A stretch of DNA of 64,000 nt from positions 186,001 through 250,000 of the forward strand of contig OX621168.1 of the NCBI GenBank assembly GCA_951640195.1. Reading direction: 5' to 3'. The notes under the pieces were generated by a model. It ran no database searches. It was not told the origin of the DNA and worked only from the letters and a program-made list of their open reading frames with translations. This DNA is from Porpolomopsis calyptriformis (taxonomy: Eukaryota; Basidiomycota; Agaricomycetes; Agaricales; Hygrophoraceae). Positions 1-9,821 of the stretch are shown here, in pieces. The translations under genes were made by a program, and so were the position numbers. The first letter of the stretch is position 1. The number at the start of each line of letters is the position of its first letter.

Positions 1-220
1 GAAGCCCTCGTCAGCCTTCGGGAGTTACCACCCACTGCTTATGAGACCCCTGGTTGGACACAGTTTATTCCCCATTTTTAGTTCTATTGGTTTTCGCCTG
101 GTTGTATTTCAAGTTGCTGAAGGTTCAGGAATGCCATTAATTATGTGAACGGCTATAATGACGCGCGAGCCACGCAAATACCAAGGTGATTTCTCTTAGC
201 GCATGAGATGTAGATGGTTG

Positions 221-1601
221 CTAGGTCAGCAGTCGATCCTCTAGTCTACGGAAAAGAACATGATCGGAAACGAAAGGTCCACCGAAGTAAGCAGGCTGAT
301 TGACAATTGCCTCGTCGTCATCCTCATACCCGTACATCTCAGCGATTATATCAGCGGCGCCACAAGCATGCAATGCGCGAGCGATAGCGAGCTTGATGTT
401 GCAGTAATCAGGATTGGGTTTGTCGATAATCTTGCCATTGGGGTGTCCACGTTGAAAAACAATCTCTGATCCTTCGCTGAGGTTGATGGTAGCAGAGATT
501 TCTCTGGGGCGAATTTCGCGAAAGATATATTTCCACTGTTAAAGCGTCAGAGTGAAGGAACATTATTGTTGTGTGGATTATTTTTCACCTGAATGCCGTC
601 TTGCACAGCCTCGATGCCCCATGCTAGTCTATCAAAGGTATCGCGGGCGTCCGTTTGCACATTGAATGCATTGCAAGGATGATCGATGTTCCGCTTCACC
701 TCTTCGGCAAGCTGCCGCTCAGTAAAGATTTCAAGCGCTCTTAACGTGAGATGCTATTGATATTGAAAATGTTGCAGGTAAACCGCCGTAGAATACAAGG
801 ATACTACACACACTTTGTTGTGAAATGAGAATGGGAGTATATGCGCGATTCGGGGAATTACATGACGACCGGGGGGATTGAACGGGACATTGGTGAAGGG
901 ACAAAGAGATCCGTCTCGCCAGAAAAGCTGGTCACCCGTATATTGAGCTACTCGCATTGCCTGGGGATAAAAATAACGCACTAGTTCTTTTAATGCTGAC
1001 TGACTCCTCTGAGTAGTCGCTTCTTCTAATAACTCATTGATTTGGCGTAAGCGATTGATATCAGGGGTTGGATGTGAAGATTCTTCAGGGGTCTTTTTCC
1101 CTCCAGGATTCCTAGCTACGGAAATAAGCGATAAGCATCAATCAAGCATGTGAATGTAATGTCATACTAGCGATAAGCAGATGGGATAGCATTTCAGTGG
1201 CAAGGTTGGTGACTGGTTCGAGTAGCTGGGAGCGCTGACTCTTTGAGAAATTGTCACGTAGACAGTCGATAACCTTTATAGCCCAAGTCGAGTAGTCCAA
1301 CTGAGACTCACGATCCAAAACCTCTTTGACTGTCCGAACTTCGGATCAGCAAATGGATGCAGAAGTGTAAAATGCAACATTTACCTAAAGATGAGATGGC
1401 GTTAATCTTTTCTAATTCATTCAAGAGCTCGACAGCCATCATGTCCGGAGCAGGTGAGAACATCAGAATACTGTGGATCACTTTGGCTGCCTCGAACCGG
1501 AACCTTGGATTTGACGAGCCAATTCTTGTCGCAACCCCGAAAGACTCGCCTGATTGTTGCGCAGTCGTGCATAGGGAAATGAGATATTGTGCAGGGGCCA
1601 T
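221..1601 (-). CDS. HNH_2-type endonuclease domain protein, copy A
   Basis: This gene is predicted to encode a protein with the fungal HNH nuclease domain (PF13391 type), which is common and multicopy in Agaricomycetes; its cellular role is unknown. The start is the ATG at 1599-1601 (MAPAQYL). Exons are joined by short introns, including one of 54 nt just before the HNH exon. The HNH core reads WRDGSLCPFT, then HVIPRIAHILPFSFHNK. After it comes a conserved tail with NAFNVQ, FDRLAWGIEAV and the C-terminal block RGHPNGKIIDKPNPDYCNIK, and the protein ends LEDRLLT-stop at 221. All exons are open. The gene is the left member of a tandem pair with copy B. In this copy the 54-nt intron has no stop codon, so retaining it would keep the frame. 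The family call is firm; nuclease activity is inferred. Confidence 0.82.
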
Positions 1602-2168
1602 TTGAAACACAGTGAAGAGCCGTTTCTCCTACAAATTATTTACTCCTGTTTTCCGCGCTTGCCGATCACAGTGAAGGCCATGTTCGTCCTTGTCCTTGTG
1701 CGCGACTAGCCAGTTCTACCTAGAAATCCCTCTAAACACCATATGTTCCTGTTGTTTGAAACCTCGGAAATGTCTGGTCTTTCTTGCTCGATGCATCTTT
1801 GACGTTGAAGGGGCTGGCGGAGCGTCATGGCAGCAAATGAGCCTGGTGGATGACAAAGGATTGTGCTATTACGGAAGAATGAGCAGGGAGGAGGGGGAAC
1901 ATAACGCACAAGGACACCTCGTCTTGTACATTAAAAAATATGCAAAGGAGAAGAAAACAAATAAAGGAAAAAAAGGTAGAAGAGAAAAAAGAATTCTCCA
2001 AAAACTTTTCTCAATCTAGTATACATGCAAATGAAGGGATGGGAAAGGAGGCATGTGCTACTTTACGCAAATGGCTGTGTTGTGGCCAAGTCAACGACGA
2101 CTGGCATATGACCGTTATTTGGCCAGTTATTGACTTTGTGTGACAAGCCAATGACCGACACAACACTG
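1602..2168. other. Chimeric spacer between the HNH copies
   Basis: No gene is supported here. The right-to-left order is informative. About 1602-1870 resembles the upstream region of copy B (about 3550-3760; shared words such as CCTTGTCCTTGTGCGCGACT and GTTGAAGG). About 1877-2020 instead resembles 5000-5175, the 3' end and 3' flank of the glycosyltransferase gene (shared ACATAACGCACAAGGACAC and AATTCTCCAAAAACTT). At 2025-2051 a segment matches the reverse complement of 5189-5217. The spacer is therefore a relic of a larger duplication, followed by deletion and a small inversion. Open frames on both strands here are short and unconserved. Confidence 0.7.
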
Positions 2169-3544
2169 CTAGGTCAAGAGTCGATCCTCTAATCTCTGGA
2201 AAAGGACAGGATCCGAAACGAAAGGTCCACCAAGGTAAACAGGCTGATTGACAATTGTGTCATCGTCATCGTCATACCCGTACATCTCAGTGATTGTGTC
2301 AGCGGCGCCACAAGCATTCAATGCGCGAGCGACAGCAAGCTTGATATTGCAGTAATCCGGATTGGGTTTGTCGATAATCTTGCCATTGGGGTGTCCACGT
2401 TGAAAAATGATCTTTTGTCCTTGGCGGAGTTTGATGGTAGGAGATATTTCCTTGGGGCGGATTTCGCGAAAGATATATTTCCACTGTTAAAGCATCAGAT
2501 TTTGGGAACATTGTATGGGTTTATTTTTCACCTGAATGCCGTCTTGGACAGCCTCGATGCCCCACGCTAGTTTATCAAAGGCCTCGTGGGCGTTTATTTC
2601 CGCATTGAATGCATTGCAAGGATGATTGATGTTCTGCTTCACTTCTTCCGCAAGCTGCCGCCCAGTAAAGATTTCGAGCGCTCTCAGCGTGAGATGCTAT
2701 TGATATTGAAAATGTTGCAGGTAAACCACCGTAGAACACAGGGATACTCCGCACACCTTGTCGTGAAATGAGAGTGGGAGTATATGCGCGCTTCGGGGAA
2801 TTACATGACGATCAAGGGGATTGAACGAGAAACCGGTGAAGGGACAAAGATATCCGTCTCGCCAGAAAAGCTGGTAACCCATATATTAAACCACTCACAT
2901 TGCCTGGGGGTAAAAGTAACACACTAGTTCTTTTAAAGCCGACTCACTCTTATGGGTAGTCGCTTCTTCCAATAACTCATTGATTTGGCGTAAGTGATTG
3001 ATATCAGGGGTTGGATGTGAAGATTCTTCAGGGGTCTTCTTCCCTCCAGGATTCCTAGCTACGGAAATAAGCGATAAGCATCAATCAACCATGTGGATGA
3101 AATGTCATACTAGCGATAAGCAGATGGGATAGCATTTCAGTGGCAAGGTTGGTGACTGGTTCGAGTAGCTGGGAGCGCTGACTCTTTGAGAAATTGTCAC
3201 GTAGAAAGTCGATAACCTTTATAGCCCACGTCAAGTAGTCCAACTGAGACTGACGATCCAAAACCTCTTTGACTGTTCGAACTTCGGATCAGTAAATGGA
3301 TGCAGAAATGTAAAATGCAACATTTACCTAAAGATGAAATGCCGTTAATTTTTTCTAATTCATTCAAGAACTCGACAGCCACCGTGTCCGGAGCAGGCGA
3401 GAAAATCAAAATGCTATAGATCACTTGGGCTGCCTCGAACTGGAATTTTGAACTTGACGAGCCAATCCTTACGGCCACCCCGAAAGACTCGCCTGATTGT
3501 TGGGCAGTCGTGCATAAGGAAATGAGATATTGTGCAGGAGCCAT
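2169..3544 (-). CDS. HNH_2-type endonuclease domain protein, copy B
   Basis: This is the tandem paralogue of the gene at 221-1601. The start is placed at the ATG at 3542-3544 (MAPAQYL) to match copy A; an in-frame ATG three codons upstream (3551-3553, MSQMAPAQ) exists only in this copy. The HNH exon reads WRDGYLCPFT, then HVIPRSAHILPLSFHDK. The stretch just before it contains in-frame stop codons, but they fall inside a 54-nt intron (GTGTGT...CCAG) that is shared with copy A, so the gene is intact. The C-terminus has HPNGKIIDKPNPDYCNIK and ends LEDRLLT-stop at 2169. The family assignment is by domain; the biological role is unknown. Confidence 0.82.
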
Positions 3545-5167
3545 TTGAGACATAGTAAAGAGCTGAGAATTATTTACCCCTGTTTTCCGCGCTTCAGTGA
3601 AAGCTCAAAGTTTGTTCCCTCAGGCCATGTTCACCTTGTCCTTGTGCGCGACTCGTGTTCCTCGTGTTTATAACACTGATCTTGGTTAGTGCATCCTTGG
3701 CGTTGAAGGGAGCGCAGATGAGCCTCAACGAGGACCTGGATGATAAAGGATGTCACTCTATGATGTCACTTGTGAGTGTGTTTTCTTCAATGCTGTCGTT
3801 GTTCTGTTCAGCCGACCAAGATCTCAGCCAGGCAATTGACCTCGAGGTCATTAAACAACGGTCGAAACGTGCCTTCCGAAACTACAGACTCTCGCCATAA
3901 TTTTTGCAGCAACCTGTTAACCAGATATCATGAGCGATTTGGAAGTGGAATGCATATCATTCCATCTAAGAGGGGTTCTGAAGAATATCTGACCCATCTC
4001 ACAATGGTGTCCTCGCAACCTATAATATTCATCACGCGTTTAATCCACGCGAGCTTCCTATCCTCAAGGTTAGTCATTTGTCTGCTTCCGTTTAACCTCT
4101 CTCATTTCTGCCCTCGCCAATTCTCAGACTCCGAACCCTGTTTTTTTCACCACCAACATTCCATAGCGCGACGAACGACCAACCAAGATGCCTGAAGACG
4201 TCAGCTACCCCCAACGACAAGGCGTCATACACTACAATGGCTGATAAAACCAGAGCCCAGCATGCTTCGTTATGTCGCTGATTGATGCAACTTTCAAGAA
4301 ACAGGCCCGGGAGCCCAAACTGTGGGGCATATTACTACACCATAATTATGGTGCTGCTGCCATTAAGCGGGTGGGTGCGTGGGGGGGGGGGGCAGAAGTT
4401 CTCCAGAATCGCCCCAACCTTCCCCGCCCAACTATGCCAACACCGGCCCCAAATGTGGAAGTAACTCATGAAGCAGTCATACCACAAGAGCTTCAGTGGT
4501 ACTGTTATTTTTATCTGCCATCTCTGCATCTTTCCAGCCTGCCAAGTTGTCCTTTGACTTGGTCTAGTTTTATTCCTTTCGGCAAGTCAGCCATTATTCT
4601 TGGATTAATTTTTTTTACTTTTGCTGATAACAACGCACCCCGCCAGATTACAAGTCCCAGCTCAAAAGCCCACTTTCATATAAACACAAGTCCGTCACAT
4701 TATAATATATACCAATGCTATCGCTAGTAGAGAGAGGGGAAAAAAGAAAAGAAGATTGATTGAACCCGACAGACAGTCGGACGGAGACCGACCTGTCATT
4801 TTCAACAAGTGTGCTGCAGCTGCTGGAGGTGAGGATCGACGGCGCAGGGGTAGGAGTTGAGTGGAGTCTGCAAGTGGGAGAGGGATGGGGGCAGTTGTCG
4901 ATGGGGGGGTATGGAAAGTGCCGCGTACCGCTGGGCTGGGTAGACAAGACAATCTATGGATATGGTGGTGACCATGTAAAATGCGTGCTCCCCCTCTCAG
5001 AGAATGAAAAAAAAGGGAGTGGGGAGGAGAGGGACATAACGCACAAGGACACCCCGTCTTGTACATTAAAAATATGCAGAAGAAAAATAAAGGAGAAAAT
5101 GGTAAAAGAGAAAAAGAGATGAGGGGGGGAAATAAAAATTCTCCAAAAACTTGATCGTCTTTTTTTC
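3545..5167. other. Gene-poor interval upstream of HNH copy B
   Basis: About 3545-3770 is the duplicated upstream region of the HNH gene. The rest has open frames on both strands but none with a recognised domain or a convincing exon chain. A run of 12 G occupies 4381-4392. About 4740-5167 is the 3' flank of the glycosyltransferase gene on the minus strand and is purine-rich on the plus strand. Its right part, from about 5000, is the source of the relic at 1877-2051. Confidence 0.5.
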
Positions 5168-7143
5168 TCATCTAGCATATGCCCAATCACCCCCTTTGCC
5201 ATACCCTTCATTTGCAAGCTGCTGCTGCTGCTGCTGGCCCGTTGCCGTTTGATACTGCGCATACAGGGGTGTCGGTGACATCGCCGTCGTATGTACTAGT
5301 CTCGCCCCTCCACTGGCCACATTCTGATACGGCGCCGTCGTCGTCGTCGGTGGTAACGGGTCGTTAAAAGGTGAAATCTCCCGGTGCGGCCGGTCCGCAT
5401 AAGTACCATTACCATACGGATCATACGGCGAATAGGATTGCTGCGGCTGCTGCTGCTGTTGAGGATCCGCAAATGGTGAGGTCTCGGTTGGTGTGTGTCG
5501 ATATGTGCCCGAGGGTAGTGGCGGCGGCAGGGTCTTCTCGTCCAGGAGGGCTTGGTCTGCAGCGGCAGTGGCGGCCGACGCATCACCAATACCAGCGCGT
5601 GTGCCCCAACCAGTCTGCGATAAAAGCCAAAAATGAGTGACATGTGTCGTGCATAGACACAGGGAAAGCTTACCTCGTGTAATGTGAAAAGGGCGTACAT
5701 TTTCATGATAGCAAAATAATAACCGAAGAGGATGAACGCGGGGACGAAAATGACATGTTGAGGGGAGTGCCAGAGATGTGGGAGAAGCTTGGCGGTTCGT
5801 GTGGCAAAGAGCCAGACCATATATGATGCAAGAATGTTCCTGGGTAATGATGAGCCTGATGAAAGAGATAACAGGGCGAGAGATACTCACCACCAAGGTA
5901 AGTGATAACCACCATGCTCAACAGAAAAAGTGCTTTTATACATTAAATGAGCAACGAGACAAGGTCCGACGAGTAATGTCAGAGGGTTGAAAAGTTTATC
6001 CACCTATGGAACACGAGGAAAGATATGAGCATAATTGAATAATATGTAGGGCGGGACAGACCATGGTATATGCAACGTAGGGATGAGTCGTCCAGATATA
6101 CCTCTCCATAAATAGTGACCTCAAATCGGAGCGCCAGGTATTCCTGGTCCACCTTAGTACCTGCTTCAAGAACCTCCAATTGGGCTTCATGGTGCTCAAG
6201 AGCTCGGCTTCGGGCAAGCACTGAACATATGTGTTCCATCCATGACTGACCATCCATCTGGTCAAGAACTTGTCGTCGCCCGAGTTGAGCTGGTACTTGC
6301 CAAGCCAATAATCGTGGGTAAAGCCGTGTAAGAACTCGGGGTCCCTGAGAATGACGGTGCGATAAGCGGCGGTGCGTCCGGAGAGGCAGGGGAGACCGCC
6401 GTCGATATGGGTGGAGGAGGCAATCTCAATGTTTCTGATGGTGAGACGGAAAGCGGCGAGAACTTCCCAGACGGTCATCCTTTTACCGACGGGTTGGACG
6501 CGCTGAGAGGTGCCGACACCTCCAATCTTCTGATCCTCAAAACAGGCGAGGACGTAGGATAAAAGAGTTGGAGGCCATATAGCGTCGTCATCGGCAAAGA
6601 CGATAATGTCTGTGGTGGTGTTCTTTATACCGTGGGACATTTGTAGGCGCTTATTGGCAAAGGGCACTGTAAGCACGCGGATACGATCTGGGTCGACGGC
6701 GTTGGCAAGTTCCTGGAGTGGGCCGAGCATTTTTTCTTCTGTGATGATAATGATTTCTTTTGGGTTGCCGACGAGCCAGCTCCGAGCTGCATCCTTGAAC
6801 TCCTCACCGGCGTCGATGGTGGGCACGATGATGGTGACGTCTTCTGAGGCGACGTAGGTTGGGCTTTCGGGAAGGGGAACTGGGCGGTAGGTAAAGGTGG
6901 CTGCTATTCGAATGAGATACCAAAGGTATCGATAGAAACTGTGGGAGGGAGATTAGGAAAAAAAAAAAAAAAAAAAAAAAAAACGGGGTGGAGAACAGAG
7001 ATGGGCGGACTCACCCAATAACTCCAAAGGGAACGACTGGAAAATGGAGTGAGTAAATTGGGAGAGGGGAATGATGAAGGATCAATGAAAAAAAGAGAGG
7101 AGCGCTCACATATTGGAAAGTTATCTGAAGTCAAATACAACAT
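5168..7143 (-). CDS. Family-2 glycosyltransferase, Cps1-type polysaccharide synthase
   Basis: This is a membrane processive GT2 enzyme of the fungal Cps1/hyaluronan-synthase-like group, expected to build a cell-surface polysaccharide from a nucleotide sugar at the plasma membrane; the product is not known from sequence. Exon 1 starts MLYLTSDNFP at 7143 and joins through a very small exon 2 to VIGFYRYLWYLIRIAA. The catalytic domain shows IIVPTIDAG, the metal site VFADDDAIWPP, the acceptor-side NSGDDKFLTRW and the product-binding QVLRWTRNTWRSD. Downstream exons hold hydrophobic membrane segments (VDKLFNPLTLLVG; HVIFVPAFILFGYYF) and TGWGTRAGIGD, which resembles the conserved WGTR block of this group. 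The last exon encodes a cytosolic tail rich in Gln, Pro, Tyr and Gly with two polyglutamine runs. The stop is at 5168. Confidence 0.88.
6958..6983. repeat. 26-nt A run (T tract in the intron of the GT2 gene)
   Basis: An uninterrupted run of A on the plus strand. On the coding strand it is a T tract just upstream of the CAG acceptor that opens the third exon, so it serves as an extreme polypyrimidine tract. Length polymorphism is likely. Confidence 0.9.
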
Positions 7144-7479
7144 GCTGGGGGTGAAGGGATTCTAATGGACAAAAGAGTGGATGAGGGTTGTCCTAAATGA
7201 CGACGAGGGATGAGAGTGAGCGACGCAGAAGACGGCGAGCTCGAAGGTGGAGGGTGACGAGGAGGGGGGAGGGATGATGAGTTTGTCAGTCGCCGTTGTT
7301 ATACCATAGCGATCTAGCAGGGGTGGCGGTGTTTTAAAATATAAATAAATAATGATAAATAAAGAATTAAGGGACGGGTTCGGGTCAGAAAAATTGGCTT
7401 TTGATCGGCTTAGGATCGCGAGCAGAACAGAACAGTTCGCAGCAAATCGTAGAATAATACAGGACGAAAAAAAATATCC
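7144..7479. promoter_or_regulatory. Upstream region of the GT2 gene and 3' flank of the RBR gene
   Basis: Both flanking genes are on the minus strand, so this 336-bp stretch holds the promoter of the glycosyltransferase and the 3' end of the Ariadne gene. An AT-rich block (AAATATAAATAAATAATGAT, 7337-7356) may serve the 3' end. No other feature was seen. Confidence 0.4.
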
Positions 7480-9647
7480 TCAGTCTGAATCTCGTTCAAA
7501 CCCATCCACTTCAACGTTCCATCTCCATCTTCCATCCAAGAACCCACGCGCGGTGTCATCCAACACAATCTCGTTTCGTTTCTGCACATACACCTGTCAT
7601 TCGCTTAGCATCACTGTCAAAGCAAAAATAAACCATCGTACCGTCTTGTCGGTCACCTTCTGTCGCAGTGCCGGGATCGTTTCCGGTTCAATAGGAGACT
7701 CTAACAGTTCCGAAAGATCTTCTACCGCCTTCTCCAAATCTCTGCAATAATCACCCGCATCAGCTCCACCTAGAAAAGTAATAATAAAAACACTGACCGC
7801 TGATTATCTTCAAACAACTCCTTCTCATTCCCCGCACCGAGATAATACGCCATCGCATACGTCCACTTGAGCGTCATCCGACACTTGTCCACCTCATCCA
7901 CAGCCTTCTTCATAAACTGCACCTCAATCCACGTCAGCTTGCTCGTAATCTGCATCTCCTCCATCTTCTTCTCCGTCTTGCGGTAAAGATCCAGCGACAG
8001 TTTCGCAGATTGTTCGTGGTTCGCCCAGCGGTTGTAGTACTATAAATACATATACCCTCAGCACAGCGAATAGAACCACGGCATGATACGTACGTGCAGA
8101 TAACGTTCAAGCGATGCGCGGCTCCTCGATTGGGCATCCCGTGCATCCACGCCCGCCTTGTCGTCATACCGATTACATGAATACCAAGCCGTTCCGTGTT
8201 CCGTCCACGGCCCTGTGTATGACATCAGTCCCCGCATCACCGCCAACACTGATACTCACCCATGCACACCCAGCAAAACTCGTATCGACACTTTTTGCAC
8301 GTCATGTGGCTGAACAAGCATCAGCGACCAAGAATATCAACGGACAGACAACACTCACTTGCATCCTCCGTTCTTCTCAATCGTGCTCTGGCACTGACTA
8401 CACTCCTTCGTATTACTCTTGATCCAATTCGCAGTCTCGCTGTCATCCCTGCACTTCTTCAACCACATCTTCGCCACACCGCACACAACCGGCCTATGGT
8501 CATTATCGATCGCGCACCCAAAACAGAACCGATGAGGCGTTCCCCCGCTCGCACCACACGTCACCGTCGGCACCACCGTCGTCAGCGAGCTCTTGCTCGC
8601 AGCCGACGGGCACGACACCGTGAACGTGCACGCAGGGTACGGACAAAACTTCAAGTTCGGGTTACTCCCCACAAAGTGGCGAACCAATAGTTCTTGATAC
8701 CGCTCCCACACTACGTTGTCTTCCGGGCCGGACAGGACGTTCCTGATCATTACGTCAGGGGCGATAAGCGCACAACGCTGTGCCATGCAACGTATAGCGT
8801 ACTCGCCCTCGTCGCGGACCTTGCCTGTGATATACGCTCGCCAGCATTCGGTGCAGAACGGATGGTCACACGACAGCGCCAGCGTCGTCGTCTGTGTATC
8901 GTCAAAGCAGATGGGGCATACGAAAGGAGTCGCTGAGGCAGGTTTGGTTGGCTGAGTTGTGGCTGCGGTGGCAGTGACCGTGGCAGTGTCGTTGGCACGC
9001 TGCTTTGCGGTGGAAGACCGGCTGGTACCGGATTTGGACGGGTCTGTACTGCCCTTGCGCGAGGGCCGACGGAGGCCAAGGCGAGAGGAAGTCGTCGTTG
9101 AACCTGATCCTGCCGAGCGCGCGGCGGTGGCGATAGTCGGGGAGGGTTCTGGAGATGGCGGCGAGATGCCCGCGGCTGCGGTGACGGAGGAGGCATTGTC
9201 CATGTACTTTTCGATCAGACGTTCCTTGTTCCACTTCATGTGTCGCAGCAAAAGTGAGGCTGTGCTTTCCTAGAGACAGAGAGGGGTGTCAACAATGGCA
9301 TCACGGAATAGAAGAAAATAAAGTGAGGCTTACATCCACTCCGAATATCCCGGTGATGTGATCTACGTCTTGTCGCATGAGGTTCTCGACGTCGGTTTGG
9401 GTGAGGGAATGATAGTCAAGTTCGTATGGTTTGAGTTTTCCCTTTGACTCTACTCTGAAATCATCCGCAAAGGGGTCGATATCCATATCATCTGATGGCG
9501 CTGAACCTATAGCAAGGAGAGTCAGAGAACGGTGGCCAACGAAAGCGAAGAGAAAGATATACCATCCTGCTCTGTGTCCATCAAGTCCTCGTCATCTTCG
9601 TCGTAATACTCACGCTCTTCGTCAGAGTACTCATAGTCAGAGGACAT
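7480..9647 (-). CDS. Ariadne-family RBR E3 ubiquitin ligase
   Basis: This is an RBR ubiquitin ligase that takes ubiquitin from an E2 onto a RING2 cysteine and then onto substrates. The start is the ATG at 9645-9647 ([21 protein letters not shown]), giving an acidic N-terminus typical of Ariadne proteins. A Ser/Thr-rich linker precedes RING1 (FVCPICFDD...[12 protein letters not shown]). The IBR region shows [12 protein letters not shown] and HRFCFGC. RING2 starts [17 protein letters not shown] and continues across introns as [17 protein letters not shown]; the catalytic Cys is expected in NGGCKHMTC. The C-terminal Ariadne helices ([37 protein letters not shown]) follow, ending RDSD-stop at 7480. 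In metazoan Ariadne the helical part autoinhibits RING2. The gene is divergent from lysyl-tRNA synthetase. Confidence 0.93.
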
Positions 9648-9821
9648 GGTGAATGTCAATACTTGAAATCGATGACTCGAAGTCGTCGTTGTCCTTGTTC
9701 AGCAAGCCAAAATGGAATATTACATCCGTGAGAATATTATTAAAACTCCGAGATTACGTAAATGTTCGCGACCATTTCTGCGCGAGTCAGTTGCACGAGA
9801 ATCAGTCGAGTGAGGAATATC
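9648..9821. promoter_or_regulatory. Divergent promoter between RBR ligase and lysyl-tRNA synthetase
   Basis: Only 174 bp separate the two start codons, so the region must carry both promoters and both 5' leaders. No clear TATA box was seen. Confidence 0.6.

Larger units (their letters stand above)
221..3770. repeat. Tandem segmental duplication (HNH gene plus upstream)
   Basis: The segment at about 221-1870 is repeated at about 2169-3770, offset by roughly 1.95 kb, in the same orientation. Similarity covers all exons and introns of the HNH gene and part of its 5' flank. The copies differ at scattered positions, mostly substitutions, and both keep open exons, so the duplication is neither very recent nor decayed. 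Edges are approximate because they were read by eye. Confidence 0.8.

Noticed and set aside
1195..1230. GGTTCGAGTAG-like B-box suggested a tRNA.
   Set aside because: It lies in a coding exon of HNH copy A, with no cloverleaf or A-box around it. The same word recurs in copy B.
2841..2936. In-frame stops before the HNH motif in copy B suggested a pseudogene.
   Set aside because: The stops fall within a 54-nt intron with proper GT and AG ends that is shared with copy A.
4190..4560. Plus-strand reading with MPEDVSYPQRQG and, after a possible intron, a stretch containing THEAVIPQELQW, looking like a small conserved protein.
   Set aside because: I could not build a clean exon chain or match it to a named family. 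It is left as unassigned.
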